From Cordia subcordata (taxonomy: Eukaryota > Streptophyta > Magnoliopsida > Boraginales > Cordiaceae), in NCBI GenBank assembly GCA_028554755.1, contig JAPTOF010000004.1, positions 3,458,501 to 3,522,500 on the forward strand: a stretch of DNA of 64,000 nt, written 5' to 3'. Under the pieces are notes generated by a model. The model saw nothing but the letters and a program-made list of their open reading frames with translations. It did not search any database and was not told the DNA's origin. Position 1 is the first letter of the stretch. Every line of letters starts with the position of its first letter. Shown here one piece after another: positions 1 to 11,759 of this stretch. A program made the position numbers and the translations under genes.

Positions 1-218
1 ACCTCACTGTTGGAAGACAATGGGGAAAGAACAGCTAAAGGATGAGGCACAAGTTCCCTTTCCATGGAAACCTGCTGTAAGTGCGGCAACTTTGGGTATT
101 TCTCTTCGCAAGTAGTGGGAAGAACATGTAGAGAAGAAGATAGAGCCCCTGATGCTCCACAATTACTCAGGTGTCTTGCACTTGATCTCTGAATGGATAA
201 AGGAGGGCGTGCTTCCAT
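1..218 (-). CDS. PHR1: PHR1-like MYB-CC transcription factor, N-terminal exon (truncated by window edge)
   Basis: The reverse strand from an ATG at 216-218 reads 72 codons without a stop to the window edge. The peptide starts MEARPPLSIQRSSARHLSN and contains GASGALSSSLHVLP, EEKYPKLPHLQQVSMEREL and PLSSNS. From memory this is the conserved start of PHR1/PHL1-type regulators of phosphate starvation, which bind GNATATNC sites through a MYB (GARP) and coiled-coil domain; both domains would lie beyond the window. Five-prime splicing is likely: the reverse strand has an excellent donor (TTAG|GTAAGTATT) at 1881/1880 and a TATA-like AAATATAAG at about 2081-2088, so a non-coding exon near 1881-2060 and an intron of about 1.6 kb can be inferred. 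Identification rests on the N-terminus only. Confidence 0.8.
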   Translation of the reverse strand, partial: MEARPPLSIQRSSARHLSNCGASGALSSSLHVLPTTCEEKYPKLPHLQQVSMERELVPHPLAVLSPLSSNSE

Positions 219-2749
219 TGTAATCCTTGTGCCAGAAGTAGACAAATTCAGCTAAAGTTATACAGTATTAGCTTAGTTTCTCTGGTCAGCAGATCCAGTG
301 GTTGATACCTATACAAATACCAGATGAAGGCCCATCAAACTGTTATCCTCAAGGAACTAATTGATATCAAGTTATCAACATATTACAAGCAAAAGACAAA
401 AAAGAGATACGCCATCTTAGTTTGTTTCACTATGAAATCAAGACAACAATTGCTAAAGAGAAACCCTAGAAGAAGCAACAATGAGTTTCTTCTTGAAATT
501 AAGACTCTAAGGTAGAGAAAATGCTAAATAAAATAACTTTGCAAGCTGTGACCAATGTCTTGATCAAGCTGAATGACATTACAAAGAGCCTCAGCAAAGG
601 CCACAAAGGAAACAAAATGGCATATGAAGAATTAAGAAATTCAAATACTTGTGCAAGAAACCAATAATAGAAAATAATTCCTGCTTTTGAGAGGTGCAGA
701 CCATAATACAGTTGGATGTTCTATAACATTTGTAGACGCAGTTGATCACAAACAGGTCTAGACTTACAAGCGCTGTCATTCAAAGAATCCCTTCCCTCCC
801 TCCTTTTCGAACAAACATTTTCCACTACATTGCTCAATAACCTTTTGACATTATGCAATACCCCTACACGGGACATAGAGCACTAATGAAACTTGCAAGC
901 GATAAACTTCTTGCAGCAACCATTTCAAACAAAAGATTCATGTAATGGAACATATCACAGACATCTAACGAGAGCTTTTCCAACACAAATATTAAGTCAG
1001 AGATTGGCTCGTAAATAACAAACAGCCACATGGAGAACTGTTTGTAAAATCAAACTATCCGTCCAGAGAAAGCCCCATTGCCTGGTTAGACTCGATAACC
1101 GTAAACACAACAAAAAGATCACCCGTTCTCATATTCAACTAAACTTTTACAACATGTTATTGACCCTATAGAAAAAAAAAACTATCAAGCAGTTCCAATC
1201 ATTGAGGTGCCATAAGCCTTAGTTAAGCTTACTATCTAAATTTCTCATTATTTTCTACAAAATCAGAGAACATAATTTGGTAATTCGAATTCGCCTGCTG
1301 GCGCTCATATAAAGACACACTAGTAGACCAATCAGGTCCAAAACTATTCACTGCCTTACGACATCCTTTAACCTAAATTACTCAAAAAAAAAAAAAATCA
1401 AAAACTATCTCATCATGAACAAAAATAGGAGCTTTGACCTAACGTGTTAAAGCTGTAGCAATTCAAACTGTCTTTTCATGAAATAAAAGTTAAATTTTTA
1501 TAAAACAACGCATAACAGGAACTCCGTACACCCAAAACTTCGTACACCACACTTGCCTTAAACCTCATAGATAGAGTTGGTCATGTATCTGAAGCCATGC
1601 AAAATCATCAACTGAACCTAGCTAACAGCAAGAGAACTAGCCTTTTAAACACATGAAAATATCATACATCAATTTATGTATATAAATTAACAAAAAATTG
1701 AAAATTCCAATTAATTAGGAACAGATAAAAATTAAACAAAAAAACAAATACGTAGCAAAATGGAAATGGGTGGCCATGGAAACAAATAAACATTTTAATC
1801 AACTAACAAAAGACTAAAGTTCGGACAAATTTACGAAAAAGTTTGGACAAATTTACGAAATGGGCATGATAAATACTTACCTAACAATCAGAAATTAACA
1901 ATCAAAAAGCTCCATATTGAAACCATATGCACGCATATATATATATATGGGTGTATGTATAAGCACTTTCTAATAACAAGTGCGGGTTATCTAAGATTCC
2001 GTCACCGGCGCAGCCAAAACACCCCCAGCAACAATCGAGCGGTGACGACAACAGCAGCCGCGTCTTTCTTTGGTTCCAGTCTTATATTTGATTTTGGCTT
2101 CTCTAATGTTTGTGTGCCACTAGGGACTCATAATCCGACGCGCGAGCCCCGGCGAGTGTCAGACAATTGTCAGAATACGGGAAGATTTGCGACTTTCATG
2201 TGTGTGGGTCCCACTTCAAAAAGGTATCTGATTGGGTAGTGTCGGAATAATCTCATGGTGTGCACGTGAGGATTGGATTTTTTTTCTAGTATTCATAAGT
2301 ATTGGTATTTTTTTTGAGTTTTACACGTGAATTATTGAGATTATATATGAAAATAAAATAGAACAAATAAATAAATAAAAATTTTATTTTATGAATGATC
2401 TTTCGAGTGGCCAAAAGGCCAAAGGTGGGGGGCAAAATCTTGTGTGGTTGCACTTTATGTATGTATGGTTCGACTTATTCGAGTGTTGGTGCTCATACAC
2501 AAGAATGGTCCTCTAAGAATTTTTGGGTGGACACGTGTTCTTTAAATAATGGACGGTTTGTTAACTGTGCCACCCAATATCTTTTATTTTTTTCTCTCCA
2601 AAAGAAATGAGATGACTTTGCCAATAAATAATTTGAAATTAAGTATATTGCGCTTAGAGGTTGTAATAAATTTTCGGTTTCAAATTTTCAATCTATACAA
2701 GTATATGGTTTGTCACTTTTATCACAGAGGACAAACTAATGGATATTAT
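219..2749. other. 5' region of the PHR1-like gene: inferred UTR intron, UTR exon and promoter
   Basis: No coding region is visible on either strand. 219-1880 is AT-rich and probably the 5'UTR intron of the PHR1-like gene; 1881-2100 is GC-richer and probably its leader exon. A short direct repeat (GGACAAATTTACGAAA) lies at 1823-1860. From 2250 to 2749 I see only AT-rich sequence. Basis is inference from splice-site strings and base composition, without transcript evidence. Confidence 0.35.
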
Positions 2750-2867
2750 GGGATTAAAGGTAGCTCAAGTGATTGAGATTATCTCTATTCAGTTGTGAGT
2801 TCTTAGGTTCAAATCTCATGGGAAACGAGAGTTGAGTTTAGGATAGGAAGTTTGTATAAAAAAAAAT
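2750..2867 (+). mobile_element. tRNA-derived SINE with target-site duplication
   Basis: The element has an RNA polymerase III box A-like TAGCTCAAGTGATTGAG at 2761-2777 and a box B-like GGTTCAAATC at 2806-2815, then a short body ending in an A-rich tail at about 2858-2867. It is flanked by a 13-bp direct repeat, TAATGGATATTAT at 2737-2749 and TAACGGATATTAT at 2868-2880, one mismatch apart. This is the structure of a plant tRNA-related SINE inserted by LINE-type target-primed reverse transcription. It has no coding capacity. Confidence 0.75.
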
Positions 2868-2901
2868 TAACGGATATTATATTCAAAATTTTGAAAGGAA
2901 A

Positions 2902-2987
2902 GTTAATTTTTCTTATCATTATTACATCTTTTATGTCTCCAAAGGTTAATTTTTCTTATCATTATTAAATCTTTTATGTCTCTAAAG
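2902..2987. repeat. 43-bp tandem duplication
   Basis: Two adjacent 43-bp units (2902-2944 and 2945-2987) share GTTAATTTTTCTTATCATTA and CTTTTATGTCTC, with about two differences. It lies just downstream of the SINE duplication. No function is apparent. Confidence 0.85.
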
Positions 2988-3971
2988 GGTTATTATGTTT
3001 AGGTTGAATTGTCAGTAATCTTGGATACTCCTAATTGTAGAATGAGACATTTTGGTGGTGACTGGTGAGCACTTCAAAAGTTACTTCCACTGAGATTATA
3101 AAGTTCCCCATCCATTTATTTTATTCTTGGTTTGTCTTCATTAAAAGCTTTTGTTAGATATTTTTTTTCTCTTTTTTTTGAAAATACTCATATAAAATCG
3201 ATTACTACGGATGGATAACTCTAAGGGGGAAAAAAAATCTTTTAATATCTAATTTTGAATAATGGGAAAAAAATCTTTAGGGAATTGCTTCTACATAAGT
3301 CAGGGGAGTTAATGCATTAAATGAAAATTAATTAGGCTGAACTTAATCGTCCTGAGCTTAATCGTCCAAGGATTAGATTTGTCTTAGAATCAGCATCGTG
3401 CTAGATATTTGCTGTTCTATTATGATCACACAAAGATGCTTATTCCTGGAAATAAAGCGCAAGTTCTTTTCAGTACAAATTTGTTTCAGAGTCCAGAGAG
3501 AATATCTACTGTGGCCTCTAGGATCTTTGTCTTTGTAATCAGAACTCAGCAGCCAGGTCCATATCAAATGATGGAAAAAGGATTGGAAAGCATTCGTTTA
3601 GACAAATAATACGTCTATCTATTGGGAAGTTAATAAATGCGCTAATTGAATAAGAAACTATGCCCGACAACAGCCTGTTGACTTCTATCCCAAACCAGAT
3701 GGAACATCTTCTTGATAACGATAGAAGTGTGTTACTGTCGCTTATACTAATTTTCACGTAACTAGTTTAAGCTTTCACGAAATAAAAGAGAAAACAAAAT
3801 AAAGCATTTCAATTATGCAGTTGAACTAAAACAATAACAGGAACAAGAATTTCATTCTTATATACCCTCATCCAAGTGCAAAGGTTGGATCGCACTCATA
3901 AAGTTAAGGGAACCTCGGTCATTATCGACATAAGGTACAGTCGTACGATTACAATCGTAGGCGCCGCAGGT
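2988..3971. other. Intergenic, 3' of acid phosphatase
   Basis: AT-rich sequence that includes the 3'UTR of the reverse-strand acid phosphatase. Short open frames occur on both strands at 3373-3757 but overlap each other and show no recognisable motif. I see no further gene here. Confidence 0.5.
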
Positions 3972-5907
3972 TTAAGCAATGTAGTACAAGGAATTTGGAA
4001 GCTTGAACGTTCTTTTAGCAGCTGGACTTCCAGCAAAACTGCTCCACTGATCACCAACAATGCCCCATATTCTGTACCCAGTGTCAACCAATTTCTTCCT
4101 TGCTTCAGCCTTGTAGTTTTGTACTCCTTCATATTCATCATCAAGACCCCTATGCAATTCATACAATTTAATCAAATATTTAACAGCATGCTAGTGATAA
4201 TCTCCTACTTTAAAGCAATTTGAACTCCGTTAACAAGGCCAACCACTGGAGATTTTGCAATGTTTTTCCAACTCAAAAACCAATTCTTATGAAATGGGTT
4301 GTTGACAAGATGATGATGATAGATAACAAGTGAGTTCAGTTCTACAATGAATTTGAAGCCCCAGGTGTAATAATCTAGGCTCAACTGCTGGCTGCCACCA
4401 CACTGAACTTATTTACCCATCCAAAATGCTTAAACCCGTGATGATAGTAAGAACGAACTCAAGCCATTATAAATAAAACGCAAATTTCGCAGAGTCAATG
4501 TGGGAGATTTTATGCAACTTTCACAAATAATCTTTTTTTTTTTTTCTAAATGTATTAAAAGCGAAAGTTTTGGTCATACCTTAATATGAGCTTAGTCCAT
4601 CCATGATACCCAGCCTGGATCAGATTGTCGACAGTAGCATCCCTTACGCATTCACGTCTGGAGGAGATCAGAAAGATCTTAAAGCCTCTGTCTTTTATCT
4701 TATGGAAGAGTTTGTATGTGTGCTTCAGAGCCGGTGCCTTGCATTCTCTCATCCATCCTTCCAGAGAGGTTATATTCAGCTTCTCTCCCCTGATATTGTA
4801 TGCAATCATACACAGAAACTTTTTAAGTATAGCAAATGCAAAAGAGTAGCAAATGAAATTTGGATGAGTTTAACTGTTGTGTATTCTTTTCCATCTTCTA
4901 AGATAAGAGACGACAAGGACTAGTGATATAATGCAGGGTCTTCTAAAAGCAGAACAGGTGTTAGAAGTGCATTCGATCAATTCCATATAGATGAATCTAC
5001 AAAAGAGGGATGAGGTTTGGAACGAAAGCATAACAAGAATTTTTGGAATTCCGTGAGAAATCTTGATTGGTGCTAAGCTAACTATAGTGCAAAAGTCGTA
5101 ATCTCTTTAATTTGGTGGCTCACATTAGGGGGACTAAACTCATATATGTAACCACATTCCAGAAAACATGGTCTAAATTACTCTGGTGCAAGACTTAACT
5201 AATTGGTCCAAAAACATTAGGTATCTAACTCATTCGAACCCAAGATATGAGTAAAACTAAAAGAATTCTTTCTTGACCAGTTTTGCCTGAAATTGGAAGT
5301 TAGATCCTACTCCATGTAATAATACTGGAACAAATAAAACACATTAGGACTTTTTGTCTTGCTATCTAAATTGCAGTCATCATAACCATTCATTTCTTAA
5401 AAGTGTGCCTCAAGAATCATTACAATGATCATGAATTATAAACAAAAAATATCGCTGCTGTATAAACGAAAAGTTTGAGAGTAAGCATTACGCAATCTAG
5501 ACACTGATAAATCCGACTTACCCAAAGTTATGAGTCTTGAAGTATGGCACAGTAGACAACAATGTGTCATCAATATCAAAAATCCAAGCATCTTTCCCAT
5601 CTCCTTCCAAACTGCAACCACCATTAAGATAGAGTTCACATTCCTCAATAGTCCTTGAAGAGTCTGCTTTGAACTGAGTTGATGTCATGTATTTTCCAAT
5701 GTACTCTGTGCACTCTTGTGGGACAACATCAAATCCTCTTATGTTGTTCAGCTCAACATTAAACCTCCAACTCTCACAATATTTCTTCAAGGTTGTGCCT
5801 GAAACATTCTTCTTTTTTCGCTGGTTCAAAATGTTCCATTCTGCTGCTAATCCTATGCCAATGAATAGGCTGATCAAAGCTAGCAACAATGCCAATCTTT
5901 TTCCCAT
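3972..5907 (-). CDS. Secreted HAD-superfamily acid phosphatase (class B, vegetative-storage-protein type)
   Basis: Three exons join in frame: 5907-5522, 4789-4580 and 4149-3972, with GT-AG introns, giving 257 residues, normal for plant acid phosphatase 1/VSP proteins. The chosen Met precedes a signal peptide (LALLLALISLFIGIGLAAEW); an upstream in-frame Met would put charged residues ahead of it. Motif I, FDIDDTLLS, holds the nucleophile Asp111 and Asp113; motif II is FKIFLISSR in exon 2; the late acidic motif is GDQWSS in exon 3, where relatives usually have GDQWSD. Unlike soybean VSPs, the nucleophile is kept, so the enzyme is probably active. It should hydrolyse phosphomonoesters in a secretory, vacuolar or wall compartment. 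Family members are often induced by phosphate starvation, wounding or jasmonate. A decayed paralogue lies at 10.07-11.07 kb. Confidence 0.93.
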
Positions 5908-8900
5908 TTGCTTGATTATTGCAAAAGAGAAGAGACCTGGGAAAACAGATGGAAGTGTGAAAGAAAATAACACAGCTTAATTTAAAGAAATTAAAAGGGA
6001 ATTATAGTACATCACATGGGATGTGGGGTATGTTGTCTTGTTGTCTCTTTGAAAATCACATGGATTGGTTTGAAAAACATGAACCCACTGTAGTTAATTA
6101 ACCGAGGAAATGAATTGTCAATCACTACCATTAGCCACTTTATAGTCTACGATGCTGGACATTAAAACAATATCCACAGTAAATTTGTCTTTATCTGTCG
6201 TACTTCAGACCTGAAATTCCAAGTTTACAAATAAAATTATTGTGAAAAGTTAAAGTGACTATTTTGGAACTCAAATGGGTCAAATCTATTGACTTAATAT
6301 AAATCCTTAAAACAATAACGCGGACCTATAAATCACATTCATACCATAGCTTTCATGTGTTACACTAGTCTTACCATTTCTTAGCTCAATGTTTGTGAGA
6401 AATACTAATTGGATCTCGCTTGTTTCTTGTTAAGGTGGGATAAGATTTTCTCAAGTCTACAACTAAAATGGTCTCGTAAACGATAAGCTTAGACAAGTAT
6501 GCTTGATACTTGAGTTGGGAAAGGATAATTTGATCGAAGCAGTCATACATTGACAACAGGAGGAACGAATTACAAAAAGTTAAAAATTTAGCAGGAGACC
6601 TCCAGATTCACCAACGAATGTTATTTTATTTCTCTGGACATGAATACGAAGTGATCCAACATATTAGCAAAAAAATTGAAATTGATCTCGAGAGCAGAAT
6701 GCAGCATAAAAAGTGATAATAGAAAACAATTTCAGTTCCTAATTAATGTTACCAAAGCTTATCTTCCTTTAGTGGAAATAGGCAAATTTAATGATATTAG
6801 GACAAAGATCAAATAAAGGAATGGTATAAATAATTTACCTTTGATATGGGTGGTTATCAATTCAACCTGTGTATCCCGCATCTAGTGAATGTCTGACCCA
6901 AAAAGGATTCTGACTTTGGGCCTATTTGAATTGCTTTTTTTTTTTTTTTAAGGAAAAAGTACATTTTTTTCTTAAAAAGTTACATTAAATTTGTAATAAC
7001 TACTTAATTTGGTTTTCAAAAAACTAAAACTCTGAAAAAACTCAAATATAGATTTTTTTATAAGCTAAAATTTTTAACTTCTAAAAAAAATTATTTTTCA
7101 AAAGTTGTTAAAAAAATACTTTTGAAAAAAATCAATTCAAACGACCCTTTGTCAGCTGCCAAAATCTCACCCTATGTGGCTCTACTTTTATTGTGGTTGG
7201 GCTCACATGTCTCAAGGTAAGAGCCTGGAAGGCCTGTGATGAGAATCTGCACAAAACTTTTATCCGGGAATTCCATTTTTATTCAAACACCATCTAGCTA
7301 AATCTATTTATCTATCTATCTTCTATAATTACACCAAAGCTAGAGGAATGAAGTTAGAGCTTGACGTATCAATTTTCCAAATAAAAGAGGATTTGACATG
7401 TTAGCTTTATTTTTGTCACGTCAGCTATATTTTTAACACGTCATTTCTATTTTTGACAAGTTAACCGAATTAGTGAATTATTATTTTTTGTTATATACAA
7501 TCTATTATTATTTTGTTATCCCTATTAAATTTATTATGCCCATTCAATATTTAAGTTATAGTTTTTTTACCAATTCAACGTAATATTATATTTTGAGTAC
7601 TAAATTTATTTATTATTTATTAATAAATGATAAAACATGAATCTCCAAATCGACCATGTATTGACCACATATATTGTAATTAGAGTTGATGGATGTACCT
7701 GTGTTAGTATGTGTAACATAAAATTTCGCATGAGAATTCATGCATATTTCGCGACGGTGTTGCAATAGGTAAAAGTTTGACGCATGAATGTATGTATGTT
7801 CATCATCACGAATTTGACCATTAAATTCATTCATGAATATGAGCATCGGAGTTGGAGGGAAAAAAAAAAAAGAACTATATAAGAAACTATATCAATGTCA
7901 TTTTTTTTTTGTCGATTATATCGATGTCATTGACATGTACAATAGATTCTTACTTTTGGAAATGTGATAAAATCTATATTTTAAAAGATCTAAATAAAGG
8001 AATGAAATATTGTTGATCCAATTTAGAGTTGTGACGAAGCAGGATAGGCTAAATTCTAACAAAAACGATGAGTTCTTTGGTTTGAGGATGTTTCTTTTAG
8101 ATTCTGAGGTTAGTCTTTTCTTTTTCCATTTATGTTTTCTTATGATATTCAGTTTACGAAGATGAGGTAACTTCAAGAATTCAAAATAAATAAATTAGCA
8201 AAAACTTTAACTAAATAGATTCTCGGGTGATAATTTATTTTTGGTTAAATAAATTTTTAAATATTCGTATTTAATTTAAAACAATTATAAATGCTTATAC
8301 GTGAAAAATATTTAAATGTAAAATTAAGTTTAGTTTAACCCCGTGTGCACAAATTCTCATATACAAACACAAGGTAAGGCGGTGGAGGTTGGGTTTCACC
8401 TAGTGTTCGAGCTTCCCTACTCAGAGTTCCCTTGTCAGGAGAAGAAAAAAAAAAGGAAAAAAGAAAGAAAAAAAAGAGGTAAGCCAATGGTTATTGGTTG
8501 AAGGTACTACATTCCCCCGTATCAAGATACTCTTATATCACGATTTTTTTCACATTGATATGAGAAGATCATCTTAACCATATATGTATTGGTTGAAGTT
8601 ATTTTAATTATTCGTTTGAGACAAATTCCAAAAAGGTAAGTAATGGAGGAGAGAAAAAATTTTTGAAAAATTTTATCATGGATAATTAAGATATTTTTAC
8701 CCATTCATAAATGGTCAAGGTTTCCCTTATATTATCTTATCCACATTCCCCCACATTCTCTTATATCTTAGAGCATTTATAGCTAGTTTGCTTGAATTAT
8801 ATGTCTGATATTAATTGGAGCATTGAAAGATCTGTCAAAGGGTTTTTTGTTGGCACTTTACTGGCGTCCTGAAATAACTGGACCATATTTCTCTATTTTG

Positions 8901-8944
8901 TAAGTTGTATCTTGAGGTGGATTTGGATAAACTCTTAACTAGTG
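5908..8944. other. Intergenic AT-rich region upstream of acid phosphatase
   Basis: Contains the acid phosphatase promoter (6.0-6.5 kb), one MITE (6918-7147) and long AT-rich tracts. Around 7400-7460 a TTATTTTTGTCACGTCAGCT-like motif recurs about three times with roughly 25-bp spacing. No coding region on either strand is convincing. Confidence 0.5.
6918..7147. mobile_element. MITE, GGGCTCGTTTGGATTGA family (copy 1)
   Basis: The ends GGGCCTATTTGAATTG and CAATTCAAACGACCC are inverted repeats enclosing a 230-bp poly-T/poly-A-rich body. The body shares phrases such as CTTCTAAAAAAA and TTACAAATTTAATGTAAC-like sequence with other copies in this window (14529-14757, 43847-44078, 48452-48658, 52466-52696). 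It is a non-autonomous DNA transposon without coding capacity. No clear target duplication is visible here. Confidence 0.7.
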
Positions 8945-9428
8945 GGGGTAAGCATTCGGCTTTTAACTGAACCAAAATTCTTTTTTTAATTTTGAAAATC
9001 AAACCGAACAGAACCGAACCGAATTGTCTAAAATCTGAATAAACCAAAATTGAAATATATTTTGGTCCATTTAGTTCGGTTCAATTAAAACAGAAATTGA
9101 CCAATAAATTTAAAAAAAAAATAGAAAATAGAAATGGGATTAATTATTGCATGAAAAATACTATAAATCCTAAACTAATTGCTTTTATTCATTAAATATA
9201 TCATAAACAATATATAATGAAGCATAATTAAATAAATAAATCCTAATAAACAATATATAAATCCTAATTAATGGACAAAATATTAAATATTTTTAACATA
9301 TAAAATACAATTTGGTTAATTCGGTCATTTTTCTTACTATCCAAACCGAACTGAACCGAATAGACTAAATAATCGAACCGAACAAACCGAACTCAATTCG
9401 GTTCTGTTCAGTTTTTGCTCACCCTTTA
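8945..9428. mobile_element. hAT/MULE-like non-autonomous DNA transposon with 10-bp target duplication
   Basis: The element opens GGGGTAAGCATTCGG and closes TTTTTGCTCACCC, imperfect inverted ends. Subterminal ACCGAAC/GTTCGGT motifs are repeated at both ends in opposite orientation (about 9000-9075 and 9310-9410). The direct repeat TTAACTAGTG flanks it at 8935-8944 and 9429-9438. Eight of these ten bases would suit hAT; nine or ten would suit Mutator-like elements. No transposase is present. The element at 46129-46758 has a similar end structure. Confidence 0.75.
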
Positions 9429-9438
9429 TTAACTAGTG

Positions 9439-10069
9439 ACTTTTATACTGTTGACTATCATTAAATATTTTTAATAACGTTATAAAATTTCTAAAATATG
9501 CCTAAGAAATGATTTTGCGGTCACCCCTGACGAACCAAAAATCTTCCGCGCATGTCTTGAGGTCATCATTTTGATAAGTTTTCATTAGAATGTCACTAGC
9601 CAAAAAAGAAAAAAAAGTAAATCTCTTTCACATCTTAAGTAAGTGATTTAGCATCAAGGTTAAGATTTTACAGCTGTACCATCAGTAATATATTGGTGAC
9701 AAGACATAATTTTTACACTAATAGAAAGCAATAATTGTGCTAAATTTCCATTGATAAATACCTCAGACTATCATGTATATTCAACACTAAGCACAATATC
9801 TAGGGATGTGCAAGCTAGAATGTTCATTTGCCTATAATGATTATTTTCCTTGATCAATTATTAAAGGTGAATTCTACATATTTTATCACTAATTAGAATA
9901 TATGTAATTTTACAACATTCGATGACAGAGATGGAGAGAGATATTTCAAGATCAGGGGATGTTAATTATTATATTTGAAACTAAGATATTGCAGAGTAGG
10001 GGAAATTAATTATCATATTTGAACTAAGTTTGAAAGCAAAAATCTTGATAAATACCATCCTAAATAATT
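9439..10069. other. Intergenic AT-rich region
   Basis: No coding region, RNA gene or clear repeat can be supported. It lies where the third exon of the duplicated acid phosphatase would be expected, but I found no match to that exon; it may have been lost or displaced by the neighbouring insertion. Confidence 0.4.
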
Positions 10070-10723
10070 ATTGGTATGAGCTCAAACAATCCATGATACC
10101 TAACCTTATTTTCTTTCTTGATTGCCATATGGCATTTTCTTAAACAATATTAGAAGTCAAAAACTAATTATAAGATGGAGACAATAAGTAAGTCCAATAA
10201 ATTCCTCTCTAAGAACTAAGTTCTTAGTTAAGGTTGTCATTATGGTATCTATGTAGCCTACATTTGAGGAAATGTATTGGAAACAATTGAAAAAAATATA
10301 AATTTTTCTCTAAAAGGTTAACCAAACTAGGTGTATGTCAATAAATATAACAAATCCTTTCTAATATCAAATTTTTATATTTTTTTCTTTTTTGCTAATT
10401 AGGACATGTTTTCATTAATAGTAAAACAAGAAAACATTTACTATTGATTCTCCAGCAAGTAAAATGCTCTAACTAATGATATTTTCACTGTAATCCAAAA
10501 ATCTGCAAATAACCCTATTCAAAAGAGTGTTTTCTATTCATGACCTAGTTTGTATTTTGATCAAATTATATGTCATTAAAGATCTATTCGTCGATGATAC
10601 TCCATCACCATGTATGCTGTTATTACTTTCCCTCCACATATGGTATATGAAGACATCAGTGAGTGTTATAATCTTTAAGAAGGATAAATGCGACTCATAC
10701 ATGACATGTACTACAATCTCTTT

Positions 10724-10730
10724 TACTATA

Positions 10731-10764
<34 letters not shown>

Positions 10765-10765
10765 A
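10724..10765. repeat. (AT)n(GT)n microsatellite
   Basis: About 11 AT dinucleotides followed by about 6 GT dinucleotides. It lies inside the decayed phosphatase intron. Confidence 0.9.
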
Positions 10766-10766
10766 G

Positions 10767-10899
10767 GATTCTCACTAACAAAAAAAAATCTTAAATTTGT
10801 AGGATCTTTCATTTGATTAACATAAGTTGTGAATGATTCTCACTAACAAAAAATCTTAAAGTGTATGATATTTTATTTGATTAGTATAAGCTTGAGCAT
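10767..10899. repeat. 68-bp tandem duplication
   Basis: GATTCTCACTAACAAAAAA begins at 10767 and again at 10835. Both copies continue through ATCTTAAA, a GGATCTTTCATTTGATTA-type block and ATAAG. The copies have diverged in several positions and in the length of an A run. Confidence 0.8.
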
Positions 10900-11327
10900 A
10901 CAAAGGATTGCATTGCAAAATAGACAAGAAAGTGACATCAACATCAAAAATCCAAATGCATCTTTAGCAATTAGCATCCCTCCAAGTGCAACAACCACTT
11001 CATCTAAAAAGGAAAAAATAAAAAGTTGACATCCCTCTCAATTGCTCCTGTGGGACAGCCTCAAAACAAAAATCCTATTTGTTGTTTTTTATTTTTTTAG
11101 AAATATTGTTTTTTAATGTTTGCCACAACATTTGAATCAGCTTCAACTGTAAGCCAAACCAAAACAAAGCTGCGTGTTGACCTGGGCCGGCTGTAAAGAT
11201 TCTCAAAAGTAAAAGCATCATCACCATTTTATTATATTTTTGTTTAAAAAATTAAAAGAATTGTTTTTCTACATGTAAATAATAATAAACAAAAATTAAC
11301 ATTTCATCACCCACCTCCACCAACACC

Positions 11328-11472
11328 CACGTGACTCGTTCTGGAACCGTCCAGATCACTCGGCCCCACATCCCAATCCGACGTTCCCGATTCTCCCACG
11401 TAATCAATTCTTATCGAGAAATAAACGGCCGTAGAGCCTCCACATCTCCTCACCGTTCTTTATATTATAAAA
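11328..11472 (+). promoter_or_regulatory. NF-YB promoter: G-box and TATA box
   Basis: A palindromic G-box CACGTG (in CCCACGTGACTC) lies at 11328-11333, a second ACGT core (CCCACGTAAT) near 11396-11402, and TATAAAA at 11466-11472, about 290 bp before the start codon. A CT-rich leader follows. G-boxes bind bZIP and bHLH factors such as ABA or light regulators; actual regulation is inference. Confidence 0.6.
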
Positions 11473-11759
11473 CCCGATCCAACAGGCCCTCCAGTCTCTC
11501 TCTCCGCAAACACACAGTCACAAACACACAGAAACGCACTTTTCTCCCAATCTTCCCGGAGCTACGCAACCCAACTCCCTTCAAAACCCTAGCCTGACTT
11601 TTATCCACAAAAACATCAAAACCAGCTCAATTTTCGGGCCAAAAACCCGTGATTTTGCCGCCAATTTTTTTGCAGTGTTTCTGAAGTACAATTTAAAAAA
11701 AAATTTTTTGGGCGATTGAGTGTTGCACATAATTGGGTTGTTGAGAAATTGAAAGAAAA

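Larger units (their letters stand above)
10070..11075 (-). pseudogene. Decayed acid phosphatase paralogue (remains of exons 1 and 2)
   Basis: 10925-11072 matches the reverse strand of exon 1 of the functional gene at 3972-5907. Shared stretches include CATCAAAAATCCAA, CTCCAA.TGCAACAACCAC and CTCCTGTGGGACAGCCTCAAA (functional copy CTCTTGTGGGACAACATCAAA). One frame still reads FEAVPQEQLRGMS against FDVVPQECTEYIGKYM. At 10075-10108, TATGAGCT plus ATCCATGATACCTAACCT resembles the end of exon 2. Order, orientation and spacing (about 0.85 kb against 0.94 kb) follow the live gene, so this is probably an old tandem duplicate rather than a retrocopy. The nucleophile region is scrambled, and intron and exon sequences are full of indels. 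No expression is expected. Confidence 0.7.

Noticed and set aside
2902..2987. CRISPR-like repeat
   Set aside because: Two adjacent 43-bp units without spacers, in a plant nuclear genome; a plain tandem duplication. No CRISPR array was seen anywhere.
3373..3757. Overlapping frames on both strands near 3.5 kb
   Set aside because: Mutually overlapping, no motif, AT-rich; cannot decide on any coding role.
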